This document shows positions 8,554 to 17,760 of a stretch of 64,000 nucleotides of DNA, piece by piece. Origin of the DNA: Salinadaptatus halalkaliphilus (GTDB lineage Archaea > Halobacteriota > Halobacteria > Halobacteriales > Natrialbaceae); contig NZ_RBZW01000058.1 in the NCBI RefSeq assembly GCF_006543045.1, positions 247,748-311,747 on the forward strand. Direction: 5' to 3'. A program made the position numbers and the translations under genes. The number at the start of each line of letters is the position of its first letter. The first letter of the stretch is position 1. The notes beneath the pieces are model-generated. The model searched no databases and was not told the origin of the DNA. It was given only the letters and a program-made list of their open reading frames with translations.

Positions 8554-8784
8554 TCAATCGTCGACAGTCGGCCGCTGGCGAGTTTCGTCGATAACCGTCA
8601 CGACGCCACCGGTACACTGGCGAATGCGCCCCTGGCGCTGGAGAACGTGACAGCGACGTTCGACCGTCGCCGGATGCCGGTCGACGATGCCGGCTAGTTC
8701 GGGAATCGTGATCGGGCCGACCTCCTGAAGCATCTCGAGCATCGCATCAGTACCGCTCTGGTCACCGGACACACCGTCTGACAT
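8554..8784 (-). CDS. Small winged helix-turn-helix DNA-binding protein
   Basis: 76 residues. AMLEMLQEVGPITIPELAGIVDRHPATVERRCHVLQRQGRIRQCTGGVVTVID is a compact winged helix: helix 2 (TIPELAGIV), recognition helix (HPATVERRCHVLQ) and a wing (RIRQCTGGVVTV). This pattern is common among small haloarchaeal regulators. I prefer ATG at 8784 because the family homology lies after it; an in-frame ATG at 8880 would add 32 non-conserved residues. Target genes unknown. Confidence 0.68.
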   Translation of the reverse strand: MSDGVSGDQSGTDAMLEMLQEVGPITIPELAGIVDRHPATVERRCHVLQRQGRIRQCTGGVVTVIDETRQRPTVDD

Positions 8785-8894
8785 TGCCTCGAGCAGGCGT
8801 TCACTCGAACGACGTATCAACGGCGTTTTTCGTTCCCAGCTACTGAGAATGGGGTCGACCGAGCGTCGATAACGTGTCACTTACTGATGATCGG

Positions 8895-10028
8895 TCACCG
8901 AAGACAGGCCGCGACGACCTCGAGCATGCCCTCGCCGCGAACTTCGTCGGCGAACAGCGGCACGCGTCGGACCTCGTTGTGACGGAATAGCTCCTGGGCT
9001 TCCCGTAGGGCCGACTGCTGGACATCCCAGCGGCGCTGGCAGAACTCGCAGTCGTCGAGGTTCGGCTCGAGGAACGTACCCTCGACGTCGTCGGTGACAT
9101 CCGAGAGCGGTTCCATAACGCGGTTGACGACGACGGTGCCGACCGGAATCTCGAACTCCCGGAGCTGCTGGCGGAGTCGTTTGGACTCGAAGACGCTCAT
9201 CTCCTCGGGGATCAGGACGATCCGGAAGTCGGTTCGCGCGGGATCACGGAGGGCCCTGCGCAATCGCTCGATCCGGTCGCGAAGTTCCTCGAGATCCTCG
9301 AGATCGCCGGCCTCGGGCTCGGGGGGTTCCTCGCCGCCGAACATCCCTTTCATGTTTTCGAACATGCCGCCGATACGCTGGCGGAACTGGAGGATCCGTC
9401 CCGTCATCGTGTCCATGATTTCGGGCAACTGGAGCAACCGAAGCGTGTGGCCCGTCGGGGCGGTATCGACGACGACGCGATCGAACCGCGGATCGTCGAG
9501 ATACTCGAGTAGGAGTTGCATCGCTGCGGCCTCGTCAGCGCCGGGCATCGAACCGCCGAAGATGGCGTCCATCGGATTCTCTTCGCCGAGCATCTCACCC
9601 AGGCCACCGAGTCCCCCGGGTGCGCCACCGTCGCCGCCAACGAGGGCTGCCTGCCCACTCTCGATAGCCACCTCGGGATCGATCTCGACTGCGTACAGCG
9701 GTATCTCGTCTCGGATCTGGGCGGGCTCGGCGGGGATGTCGGTCTCGAACGTATCCGACAGCGAGTGGGCCGGATCCGTCGAGACGACGAGCGTTCGGGT
9801 CCCGCCGCGAGCGCTATCCAGCGCCGTCGCCGCTGCCATCGTGGTCTTGCCGACCCCACCCTTGCCGCCGTAGAGGACGTATTCGGGCCCCTCGAGTGGC
9901 TCCTCTGACGGCGACACGGCGATCGTCTCGCGCTCGTCGTCGACGGAGTCGGTCGGTGTCACCTCGATCGTGTTGTCGCTTGCCGTCTTCTCACCCTCGT
10001 CGGCCGGCTCGACGTCGAGTCCGCTCAT
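8895..10028 (-). CDS. GET3/ArsA-type ATPase
   Basis: 377 residues. An acidic, probably disordered N-tail (1-48) precedes the deviant Walker A YGGKGGVGKTTMAA (about 53-66), switch I STDPAHSLSDTF, switch II VVDTAPTGHTLRLL, and a CxxC (DDCEFCQRRW, about 325) that in eukaryotic and archaeal GET3 coordinates a dimer-bridging zinc. A Gly/Met-rich segment (GGLGGLGEMLGEENPMD and GGMFENMKGMFGGEE) occupies the client-binding region. Archaeal GET3 binds tail-anchored proteins; an arsenite pump role is less likely as no ArsB or ArsD is nearby. ATG 10028 was taken rather than one 8 codons upstream. Confidence 0.88.
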   Translation of the reverse strand: MSGLDVEPADEGEKTASDNTIEVTPTDSVDDERETIAVSPSEEPLEGPEYVLYGGKGGVGKTTMAAATALDSARGGTRTLVVSTDPAHSLSDTFETDIPAEPAQIRDEIPLYAVEIDPEVAIESGQAALVGGDGGAPGGLGGLGEMLGEENPMDAIFGGSMPGADEAAAMQLLLEYLDDPRFDRVVVDTAPTGHTLRLLQLPEIMDTMTGRILQFRQRIGGMFENMKGMFGGEEPPEPEAGDLEDLEELRDRIERLRRALRDPARTDFRIVLIPEEMSVFESKRLRQQLREFEIPVGTVVVNRVMEPLSDVTDDVEGTFLEPNLDDCEFCQRRWDVQQSALREAQELFRHNEVRRVPLFADEVRGEGMLEVVAACLR

Positions 10029-10176
10029 AGGTACCCTTCCCAGTCCCCACACGAGTATTCGTCGGTCCCTCGAGCGCGGGTCTTTGAGGACGACCGCGAC
10101 GTGATCGACCTGGTCGCGATCGTCGCCGGCCGAGTAAACCGTCGGCTACAAGAGCGATTCCGTCGAACAGGGTGGC

Positions 10177-10458
10177 ATGAACGTCGAGTGTGCGTTCTTC
10201 GGGCCGTTCCGGGATGCCGTCGGTCGAAAGACGATTCACCACGAGACCGACGCCGAAACCGTCGGCGAACTACTCCGCGAACTCGAGGACGCCTATCCGG
10301 CCCTCGAGGGGGAACTGCTCGACGAAGACGAGACGGGGCTAGTCGGCGATACGGTCGTCACCGCGGACGAACGAAACGTTACTCACATCGACGGGCTCGA
10401 GACGGAGATAGACGCAGCGACCGTCGTTCGACTGGTTCCGTCTGTGTACGGCGGTTGA
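10177..10458 (+). CDS. Ubiquitin-like small archaeal modifier / MoaD-ThiS family protein
   Basis: 93 residues with a beta-grasp fold: MNVECAFFGPFRDAVGRKTI, a middle helix TVGELLRELEDAYPAL, and a C-terminal VRLVPSVYGG. The terminal Gly-Gly is required for adenylation by an E1-like enzyme (UbaA) and for thiocarboxylate or isopeptide formation. Length and ending are closest to haloarchaeal SAMP3/MoaD-like proteins, so it may serve molybdopterin synthesis, protein modification, or both. No E1 or MoaE is adjacent; MoaC is 31 kb away. Confidence 0.82.
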   Translation: MNVECAFFGPFRDAVGRKTIHHETDAETVGELLRELEDAYPALEGELLDEDETGLVGDTVVTADERNVTHIDGLETEIDAATVVRLVPSVYGG

Positions 10459-10511
10459 GAACGCTCAGCGCGTATACCCGGTCGTCCGTCGCCCCCTGTG
10501 GGGGCGGCTGG

Positions 10512-10748
10512 TCAGGCGAACTTCGGGCGTTCTTTGGTGAGGGACACCCCCCCGGAGACCGTCTCCTCGTCGTGGTCGTCGTCGTAGCTGTACTGTCCGG
10601 TTGCGCCACAGAGCGTACACTCGTAGCTTTCCGTAATCTCGTTGATCATCTCACCGTCCTCGAAGTAGATGCGGCTCTGGGTGATCTGCAGGAACTGAGG
10701 GGTTTCGCAGTTAGTGCAGGTGATCATATCCGATGGGTGAGGGGCCAT
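10512..10748 (-). CDS. Small zinc-ribbon protein, haloarchaeal conserved
   Basis: 78 residues with two Cys pairs, MITCTNCET near the N-terminus and YECTLCGATGQY in the middle, forming a likely zinc ribbon, then an acidic tail (YDDDHDEETVSGG). Between them QITQSRIYFEDGEMINEITESY looks like beta strands. No function is known to me. An internal Met at 10727 just before the first Cys pair could be the true start. Confidence 0.7.
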   Translation of the reverse strand: MAPHPSDMITCTNCETPQFLQITQSRIYFEDGEMINEITESYECTLCGATGQYSYDDDHDEETVSGGVSLTKERPKFA

Positions 10749-11397
10749 GGGTTGTAGTTATCTGGCTTGTAACCGAAAGTGGGCGGCCTCTACGGCGGTA
10801 TTACTGACGTTTCGGCAACTATCCCGGTGAGAGCAATCGGCCATCGTGCGACAGTGGCATATGTGACGTTGTGACGAGCGTACAGCGGGTGGCTGTCTAG
10901 AGTAATCACTAGCTACCGACACGCAGCTATCGTTGGGCACCGATTTCTGACCGAGCCTCGAGTCCGCCGACGCCCGCGTGCCGACACGACGGATTCGGTA
11001 GCCCGGACCTACGATCTCGAGTGAGTGCCCCGAACGGACGCAGTTGACAGCGTAGTCCAGCTCTGCGTACGCTGTGGAGTGGTTACGGCCGATCATTTGC
11101 CTGCATAACAAAGGGCGAGGGTGAAATCGATCCGTCTGCGGGGTGTGACCCCGTGTCGGGTGCGTGTTCGGCCCCAGGCAATATCGTGCCAACCGGTCGA
11201 TTTCGTGCGGTCGTACCCGGATCGCTCGACGTGGACTCGCCCCCACTCGAGTTAGCTCATGTCTCTCACGCTGGGACGGGCTCCCGCCCCCGTCCTGGAT
11301 TCGTACCCACCCGACTGCTATCGCCGATACCGCTGAGACCCCGATACTGATACTGTCGGACAGCGGTCGCTGAAGAGCGTTCGCCGGACAGGGGACT
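10749..11397. other. Gene-free stretch of about 650 bases
   Basis: Open frames here (the longest on the minus strand, about 160 codons) have the Arg/Ser/Pro-rich, low-acid composition of shadow frames and match nothing I recognise. I see no tRNA fold, stable RNA or intact IS end. It may hold decayed DNA. Confidence 0.4.
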
Positions 11398-11446
11398 AGT
11401 TCTAACCGGCATACGACGGGGTCGACTCCCGGCCGGCGTTAGAACT
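11398..11446 (-). terminator. Inverted repeat spanning the adh stop codon
   Basis: AGTTCTAACCGGC (11398-11410) and GCCGGCGTTAGAACT (11432-11446) pair over 13 positions with a 2-base bulge. The adh stop codon TAA is inside the right arm. The hairpin would form at the mRNA 3' end, but no T-run follows, so a classical U-tract terminator is not shown. Confidence 0.45.
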
Positions 11447-12500
11447 CGGTAATGACGGGAATGCCGACCGTCTCGTAGTCGTCCATCGAGGCCAGCGTGT
11501 TCGGTGCCGCCTCGAGCGACAGCGTCTCGCCGATGATCTTGTCGGGCTCGAGGGTGCCCTGGGCAATCAGGTCGAACAGTTCCTGATAGCGCACTAGGGG
11601 CATGCCGAAGGAGCCGTGGAAGTCGATTTCCTGCATCGTCATCACGTCGACCGGCAGGTCGATCTGGCCCTGCTCCTCGCCGGTCGTCAGTCCGACCTGG
11701 ACGTGGCTGCCACGGGTCCCGAGACTGTTAATGGAATTTTGACATGTTTCGGCAATGCCAAGCGCATCGATGGAAACGTCGGCGCCGCCGCCGGTGAGCG
11801 CTTTGACCTCCTGTCCGACGTTGTCCGCCTCGGAGACGTTGACCGTCTCGCGAGCGCCGAGTTCGACCGCTCGCTCGAGTTTGTCCTCGAGGACATCGAC
11901 GGCGACCGGATGGGCACCCAGGGCGTTCGCGATGTGGATCGCCGAGAGTCCCACGCCGCCACAGCCGTGGACGGCGACCCAGTCGCCCGGCCGGAGGTTC
12001 GCACGGTCTGCTAGCGCGTGATAGGCCGTCATGAACCGACAGCCCAGGCCGGCCATCTCGGCGAAGCCGACATCGTCCGGCAGTTTGACGCAGTTGAAGT
12101 CGGCTTCCCGAACCGGGAAGGCCTCGGCGAACGCACCGGGGGCGACACTCGAGAGCCCGAGCGGAACGACCGTCTCGCAGTTGTTCGCCCGCCCCTCCTG
12201 ACAGTGTGAACAGGTGCCGTCGCCGAGGTGAAACGGCACCGCGACGCGGTCGCCTTCCTCGAGCGTTTCGACATCCTCGCCGACCGCAGAAACGATGCCT
12301 GCAGGTTCGTGGCCGAGGATTTGGCCCTCCGGAACTGATGCCCCGATCCAGCTCCAGTCGCCCTGCCAGGCGTGCCAGTCGCTGCGACAGATACCACAGG
12401 CCTCGGTCTCGACGATGACCTGATCGGGCTGTGGCTCCGGATACTCGACGTCTTTGACGGCTAGCGGTTCCCCATGTTCCTCGACGACAGCTGCTCGCAT
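11439..12500 (-). CDS. Zinc-dependent alcohol dehydrogenase (MDR family)
   Basis: 353 residues. Catalytic zinc site: ACGICRSDWHAW (Cys) and GHEPAGIV (His-Glu). The structural zinc loop is thinned: GDGTCSHCQEGRANNC shows three Cys, and the first Cys of the usual four is not obvious. The Rossmann motif is VHGCGGVGLSAIHIA with VAVDVLEDK for NAD binding. Such enzymes interconvert alcohols and aldehydes or ketones. It starts at ATG 12500 and its stop is embedded in an inverted repeat. Confidence 0.88.
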   Translation of the reverse strand: MRAAVVEEHGEPLAVKDVEYPEPQPDQVIVETEACGICRSDWHAWQGDWSWIGASVPEGQILGHEPAGIVSAVGEDVETLEEGDRVAVPFHLGDGTCSHCQEGRANNCETVVPLGLSSVAPGAFAEAFPVREADFNCVKLPDDVGFAEMAGLGCRFMTAYHALADRANLRPGDWVAVHGCGGVGLSAIHIANALGAHPVAVDVLEDKLERAVELGARETVNVSEADNVGQEVKALTGGGADVSIDALGIAETCQNSINSLGTRGSHVQVGLTTGEEQGQIDLPVDVMTMQEIDFHGSFGMPLVRYQELFDLIAQGTLEPDKIIGETLSLEAAPNTLASMDDYETVGIPVITEF

Positions 12501-12626
12501 CGGTCACGAATTTTGATCCAACACACAAAAGTGTAGGAGAAATAAACAACTAGGAACGATGAGGTCGTTTTCGGACGATCGTGTCCCGATCGCGCGGGCC
12601 GGCGCTGCTCGAGGATATCGCGAGTT

Positions 12627-13211
12627 TTACCGACCCGTATCGTACTTGTAGGTGGCCGAATCGGAGTCGATTCCGAAATCCTCAGCGGATTCCGCCGTCG
12701 ATACCTCGTCTCGGCCATCGGGTGCGCGCTTGAACGCCTCTCGCCGACGGTCGGGCATCTCGAAGGAAGCGACGTCGATCGCGTACGGCACCGCCTCGGG
12801 ATCGACACCCTCGCGCTTGTCCGTCAGCCGACCCTGAAGTTGGGGCGGCAGGCGCGACTTGTCGATGCGATCGAAGCCAAACTGGGCGAGGTAGGCCCCG
12901 TTGCCGGTCAGGGCATAGACAGTGTCGAACCCCTCGTCACCGGCGTACTCGACGAGCCGTTCGACGACGTGAGCACCGATACCCTGCTCGCGCCACTCCT
13001 CAAGAACGCCGATGCTCGTCAGCTCGCAGACATCGTCGTCCTCCTCGCCTCTGTGGACGCGGATGCGGCCGAACCCGCCTTTCTCACCGGAGTGCTCGTC
13101 GACGGCGACGACGTAATCGCGCGAGCGAAACGCCGTCTCGTCCAAACCCATCGCCTCGATGTGATCGAGCAGCCAAACCTCCTCTCTGTTTTTCGCGTCC
13201 CGCACGTACAT
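12627..13211 (-). CDS. GNAT family N-acetyltransferase
   Basis: 194 residues. The acetyl-CoA-binding motif A is visible as LTSIGVLEEWREQGIGAHVVERLVEYAGDEGF (about 79-110), containing the R/Q-x-x-G-x-G/A pattern EQGIGA, followed by TVYALTGNGAYLAQFGFDRI. The last 50 residues are polar and probably flexible. Substrate unknown. I chose ATG 13211 (MYVRDAKNREEVW) because the GNAT first strand begins there, although the frame is open for another 29 codons. Confidence 0.82.
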   Translation of the reverse strand: MYVRDAKNREEVWLLDHIEAMGLDETAFRSRDYVVAVDEHSGEKGGFGRIRVHRGEEDDDVCELTSIGVLEEWREQGIGAHVVERLVEYAGDEGFDTVYALTGNGAYLAQFGFDRIDKSRLPPQLQGRLTDKREGVDPEAVPYAIDVASFEMPDRRREAFKRAPDGRDEVSTAESAEDFGIDSDSATYKYDTGR

Positions 13212-13356
13212 GATTCGACGTAGGGTCGCTGTGGCCAAAAGGATTTGCGGGCGACACCGATTGCCGTCCGGAGATCGTCCTCGTTCCGAGAACGGCATGT
13301 GGTACGCGACACATACACAAAGCTAAGGGGTGTCACGTGTAACGGCGTAGACGACT

Positions 13357-15030
13357 ATGCTCCACGCTGTCGGACCGATGCTCACCGTCGACGTCGGTGA
13401 GCGCACGGCAACCGAAACCGCAATCGACGACCTGCTCGAGCGCGAGGTCGGCGGACGAGCCGTCGCAACCGCACTGGCTCACGACCGCATTCCGTTCGAC
13501 GCCGACCCGTTCGGGCCCGAGAACAGAGCCTATCTCTCGACGGGACCGCTCCAGCAGTCCCAGATGTCCTTTACCGGACGGATGAACATGACTGGACTCT
13601 CGCCGCTAACCGACGGACTGGTCTCTGCCAACGCCGGGGGCTATCTTTCGCGAAACTTCGCCGGGGCCGGCATCAGCGTCCTCGAGGTCGTCGGCGAGAG
13701 CGACGAACTGCTCGCGGTCCACGTCAGCGACGAGGGCGTTTCCTTCGAAACGGTCCCCGAACTCGAGGAGGCGACGGTACCGGAAACCTCGGCGTATATG
13801 ACCGAGCACCACGATCTCGGCCCCGAACACTGCATCGCGATCGGACCGGCCGGCGAGAACCTGGTTCGGTTCGCCTCGGTGATGACCTTCGACTCACGAG
13901 CGTTCGGCCGCGGCGGATTGGGCGCCGTCCTCGGCTCGAAAAACGTCAAGTGCGTCACCTTCGAGGGCGATGCCACACCGGCTGTCGAGGTCGAGATACC
14001 GGACCCGCCGGAGTCGGAGATCCACCGGGAGGCAGCGACGTCGGACGACCGGATGCGGAGCCAGGGCACCGCCGGCGGCACGGAGTTCATCAACGAGGCG
14101 TTCTCCCTGCCGACGCGGTACTTCCGAGACTACGAGTTCGAAAGCGTCGCCGACATCGGCGGTAACGCCGTCGAAGAGAAGAAGTACAAAAAAGGCGCCT
14201 GTTCGGCGTGTGCCTACGCCTGCAAACTCCCCACCCGGGACGAGGAAACCGGCCTCGAGACCGAAGGACCGGAGTTCGAGACGATTTACTCCTTCGGCGC
14301 AATGCAGGGTGTCGACGACATCGTCGACGTAATGCACGGCAACGAACGCTGTGACACGCTGGGGATGGACACCATCTCGGCCGGCGTCACCGTCGCGGCC
14401 TACCTCGACAGCGTCGACGAGTTCGGCAACGCCGAGTTAGCCCAGGAGATCACCGAGAAAATCGCCTACCGAGACGGCGTCGGCGACACGCTCGCGGAAG
14501 GCGTCGACCGTTGTCACGACGAACTCGGCGTCCCGAACTACACGGTCAAGGGCATGGAGTTCGCCGCCCACGACGGCCGAACGCTCCACGGCCAGGGACT
14601 GTCCTACGCCGTCGCGAACCGCGGCGCCGACCACCTCTACGCGAGCATGCTGAGCCTCGAGTACAGCGGCGAACTCGATCCCCAGGGCACCCTCGGCAAA
14701 GCCGACACCCTCGTCGAGCAGGAAAACCACAACACCTTCCTCGACACCGGGATCGTCTGTGTCTTCGGCAGCGACTACGCCACCGACGAGCGCCTCGAGA
14801 CGCTGTTCGACGCCGACATCGACGAGCTGCTGGCGATCGGCGGCCGGACGGTCGAGCGCGAACGTCACTTCAACAACCAGCGCGGCTTCGACCGCGAGGA
14901 CGACACGCTCCCCTACGAGATTCCCGATCTCGAGGACGCTATCGACGAGTACTACGACGCCCGCGCGTGGAACGCCGACGGAACCGTTCCGGACGCCGCA
15001 CTCGAGTCGGTCGCTCCTGCCGACGACTGA
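13357..15030 (+). CDS. Aldehyde ferredoxin oxidoreductase family protein (tungsten/molybdopterin)
   Basis: 557 residues, family-typical. Domain 1 holds the pterin-binding region (PENRAYLSTGPLQ, NAGGYLSRNFAGAG). The 4Fe-4S ligands are CSACAYAC (about residues 282-289) and a distant Cys in GIVCVFGSD (about 468). FGRGGLGAVLGSKNVK is the AOR signature. The protein oxidises aldehydes to acids with ferredoxin and a tungsto-bispyranopterin cofactor; the substrate is unknown. It starts at ATG 13357, and the TGA stop shares its last A with the first base of palindromic repeat B. Confidence 0.9.
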   Translation: MLHAVGPMLTVDVGERTATETAIDDLLEREVGGRAVATALAHDRIPFDADPFGPENRAYLSTGPLQQSQMSFTGRMNMTGLSPLTDGLVSANAGGYLSRNFAGAGISVLEVVGESDELLAVHVSDEGVSFETVPELEEATVPETSAYMTEHHDLGPEHCIAIGPAGENLVRFASVMTFDSRAFGRGGLGAVLGSKNVKCVTFEGDATPAVEVEIPDPPESEIHREAATSDDRMRSQGTAGGTEFINEAFSLPTRYFRDYEFESVADIGGNAVEEKKYKKGACSACAYACKLPTRDEETGLETEGPEFETIYSFGAMQGVDDIVDVMHGNERCDTLGMDTISAGVTVAAYLDSVDEFGNAELAQEITEKIAYRDGVGDTLAEGVDRCHDELGVPNYTVKGMEFAAHDGRTLHGQGLSYAVANRGADHLYASMLSLEYSGELDPQGTLGKADTLVEQENHNTFLDTGIVCVFGSDYATDERLETLFDADIDELLAIGGRTVERERHFNNQRGFDREDDTLPYEIPDLEDAIDEYYDARAWNADGTVPDAALESVAPADD

Positions 15031-15110
15031 TACGGATTCCTGTACCGATGTCCCGCCCAGCCGCCGCCCGGGTCGCGGCTGGGCCGGAACTGACGGACAG
15101 CAAACCGTAT
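15030..15110 (+). repeat. Dispersed palindromic repeat, copy B
   Basis: 81 bp beginning in the AOR stop codon. The outer arms ATACGGATTCCTGT and ACAGCAAACCGTAT nearly pair. The inner stem is CGCCCAGCCGC / GCGGCTGGGCCG around CGCCCGGGTC. Compared with copy A the inner stem sequence differs on both sides in a compensating way. It is almost identical in the middle to copy E at 56510. Confidence 0.85.
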
Positions 15111-15285
15111 GAGACGGATCGGTGTCCGTCATCACCGGTTTGATCCCAGGACCGTCCGTTTCGCGGATCGACCTGCCGTGTATCGGCCCGCCGGTGTATC
15201 GAATCTCCGTCCGAGATATCGAGCCGTAGCGGCGTCGACGCCAAGCTAACGTTTATCACGATTCGCGAACTGTACTGGACGTACT

Positions 15286-16221
15286 ATGGGCGATGTCGCT
15301 ATCGGTGTCGGACTGGGGAACTTTCGGGACGGAGAGCCCGAACCGGCGGCCCTGTTCCGATACGTCGAGCGAGCCGACGAACTGGGCATCGATTCGATCT
15401 GGATGCCCGATCACGCGATTTCACAGCGTCCGGCACTAGATCCGACCGTGCTCATGTCCGTCATCGCCGCCCGAACCCAGGACATCAAGATGGGGCCGAG
15501 CGTCATGACGCTACCAGCGCGAAATCCGGTCACGGTTGCCAACACCTACGCGAATCTGGACCACCTCACGGGCGGCCGCGGCCGAGTTATCGTGGGCGTC
15601 GGGCTGGGAGCCGATCCCCGTCTCTGTGAGGTAATGGGTGTTTCAGCCGACCAGCGAGCCGACCGACTCCGGGAGGCGATCGAAATCATGCGGCGACTCT
15701 GGACCGAGGACGACGTCGACTACGACGGCGACCACCACCAACTCGAGGGCGTAACCGTCACCCCAAAGCCCGCCCAGGGACCGCTCGATATCTGGCTCGG
15801 CGGGAACAGCAACGCGGCCCTCCGGCGGGTCGCGAGATACGGCGATGGCTGGTTCCCGGCGCTGCTGTCTCCCGAAGCGTTCGACGCGAAACTCGAGCGA
15901 TTGATGAGCTACTGCGACGATGTCGGCCGAACGGTCGAACGCGACGAGGCCGGCGTGATCTTGCTCTCGCACGTCGACGAGGATCCAAAGCGCGCTCGAA
16001 CGATCCGTGACCGCTACTTCGACCGTCACGCGTTCGAGCTGTCGCTCGAGTCGTTCGAGACGTGTTCGGCATTCGGCACCCCGGCAGACTGCGTCGAGAC
16101 GATCCAGCGATATGTCGACGCCGGCTGCACCAAATTCGTCCTGTCGCCGGTCGGTCCGTTCGAGGACCGCGTCGAGCAACTCGAGCGCTACAGCCGCGAC
16201 GTGATCCCGGCGTTTTCCTGA
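15286..16221 (+). CDS. LLM-class (luciferase-like) flavin/F420 oxidoreductase
   Basis: 311 residues, bacterial-luciferase-like barrel: IGVGLGNFRDGEPEP at the N-terminus, DSIWMPDHAI, TGGRGRVIVGVGLGADPRLCEVMGV and PLDIWLGGNSNAALRRVARYGDGW, the usual phosphate-binding end. Haloarchaeal members mostly use coenzyme F420 (methylene-H4MPT reductase-like). Substrate unknown. It is preceded by copy B of the palindrome and stands convergent with the MBL gene. Confidence 0.85.
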   Translation: MGDVAIGVGLGNFRDGEPEPAALFRYVERADELGIDSIWMPDHAISQRPALDPTVLMSVIAARTQDIKMGPSVMTLPARNPVTVANTYANLDHLTGGRGRVIVGVGLGADPRLCEVMGVSADQRADRLREAIEIMRRLWTEDDVDYDGDHHQLEGVTVTPKPAQGPLDIWLGGNSNAALRRVARYGDGWFPALLSPEAFDAKLERLMSYCDDVGRTVERDEAGVILLSHVDEDPKRARTIRDRYFDRHAFELSLESFETCSAFGTPADCVETIQRYVDAGCTKFVLSPVGPFEDRVEQLERYSRDVIPAFS

Positions 16222-16269
16222 TCGGATCGCGTCGGTGTGCGTGGGTGTCGGATCGCACACGGCGTTGGA

Positions 16270-17511
16270 CTACCGGAAGGGACGCCCCGCGTCGGCATAC
16301 GCCGCTGCAGATCGGTACAGATTCGCCGCCATGAGGCTGTCCTCGCGCTCTGCACGCGCGTCGTACAGGTCGGCTGCGCGCTCCTGGATGCGTTCGTCCT
16401 CCGGGGCTACCTCGACGGCGTAATCTACCAAGTGTGTGGCCACCCGGTGCTGATCGTCGGCCCACAACGATTCCGCACGGTCGATCAGTTCCGTCGGCCC
16501 GCCGGCCAACGCCGCCATCTCTTTGGCCACGTCCTGCCGTGGCGCCGGTTTCAACTCGGACGGGCGCCCCGTCCACCATCCACCGTATAATCTGAGCAGA
16601 TTCCGGACAATGAATTCGCTCTCGTCATAGATTTCGTCGAGCCACGGCGACTCCGTGTCAGGCGGGTCGACGGCGTGTGCGATGTCGACGTGGGGCGGCG
16701 AGCCGTTGTTGAGCGCCTCGAGCGTCTGTTCGACGATCGACTCGAGGTATGCGGCCGTCTCCTCGAGTCGAGTCCGGATCCCCGCCGGGTCGTCGACGAC
16801 CGCACTGCCGTGACCCGGACAGAGGTGTCGCGGCTCGAGGGCGGCGATCTCCCGAAGTGCTGTCGCCCACGCCTCGGGATAGCGCTGGACTTTCTGCGGA
16901 TTGCCGGCATTCGGTGCCATCGAGATGAAGAAGTCGCCAGTACAGACGACGTCGCGGTCGGGACAGTAAACCCAGCTATGATCGTCCGTCTCGCCGCGTC
17001 CGTGGTGGATCTCGAACGCCGTGTCGCCCACCTCGATGGTGAGTTCGTCGTCATAAAGTACGGTTGGCGTCAGGTCGGGCGTCCGAAAGTTCGACTCCTC
17101 CTCGTACCAGTCGTCCGCCGCCGACACTGCTCCGCCGAACTGTCGTGCATTGAGCGCGTCGTTGTGTTCGGCCGTTCGTTCGTATCGTGCCCAGCGCTTG
17201 GGCATCGCTTCGTGTGCGATTATTCGCGGCGACTCCTGCTCGTCCGTAAGAAAGTGTCGTAACCCGTGGACGTGGTCGGCGTGGCCGTGCGTGAAGACGG
17301 CCGTGTGAACCGGTTCGTCGGTGAATTCGCGAAGCGCGTCGTTTAGCTTCGGTCCGAGTTCGTCCAATCCAGCGTCGATCAATACGAGGCCCTCGGCAGT
17401 CTCGAACACAGTAACGGCACTGAACTGTGAGATGTAATACGTCTCGTCGGTGACCTCGAGTGGCTCGTCGACCCAGCCGATGTCACGGTAATCTGTCGCA
17501 TCATCCGCCAT
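16270..17511 (-). CDS. MBL-fold metallo-hydrolase with alkyl-sulfatase-type dimerisation domain
   Basis: 413 residues. The metallo-beta-lactamase core (about 20-250) has the metal motif THGHADHVHG (HxHxDH), a later CPGHGSAVVDD His and GRGETDDHSW. The C-terminal part (about 285-413) begins DESEFIVRNLLRLYGGWWTGRPSELKP, the pattern of the alkyl sulfatase dimerisation domain. The closest relatives cleave sulfate esters or related compounds; the substrate is uncertain. ATG 17511 is the start of homology; the frame remains open upstream. Confidence 0.85.
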   Translation of the reverse strand: MADDATDYRDIGWVDEPLEVTDETYYISQFSAVTVFETAEGLVLIDAGLDELGPKLNDALREFTDEPVHTAVFTHGHADHVHGLRHFLTDEQESPRIIAHEAMPKRWARYERTAEHNDALNARQFGGAVSAADDWYEEESNFRTPDLTPTVLYDDELTIEVGDTAFEIHHGRGETDDHSWVYCPDRDVVCTGDFFISMAPNAGNPQKVQRYPEAWATALREIAALEPRHLCPGHGSAVVDDPAGIRTRLEETAAYLESIVEQTLEALNNGSPPHVDIAHAVDPPDTESPWLDEIYDESEFIVRNLLRLYGGWWTGRPSELKPAPRQDVAKEMAALAGGPTELIDRAESLWADDQHRVATHLVDYAVEVAPEDERIQERAADLYDARAEREDSLMAANLYRSAAAYADAGRPFR

Positions 17512-17760
17512 ACTGCTGTGGATTCGAACGGGAGAGAAAAAATTTGCTATGGGGTAACAGAACACAATGTAACAACAACGCAGTGGTGTATTATCGATAC
17601 CTCTCCCAGTCACCTCGCCGAGAGGGCCCGCTGCGGTCGTCACCGAAGATACGACCGAGCCGTTCGCTGACGTGGGTACCACAGATTTGCTTGTTGACCA
17701 CACCCTACGAGAAGTGCGTCGAAAATCCGAGAGCAACCGCTCCCCGTTTTTTATTCCGAA

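Noticed and set aside
10758..11246. Minus-strand frame of 162 codons in the 10.7-11.4 kb gap
   Set aside because: Composition is Arg/Ser/His-rich and not acidic, with no family resemblance and no promoter close to the start; likely chance.
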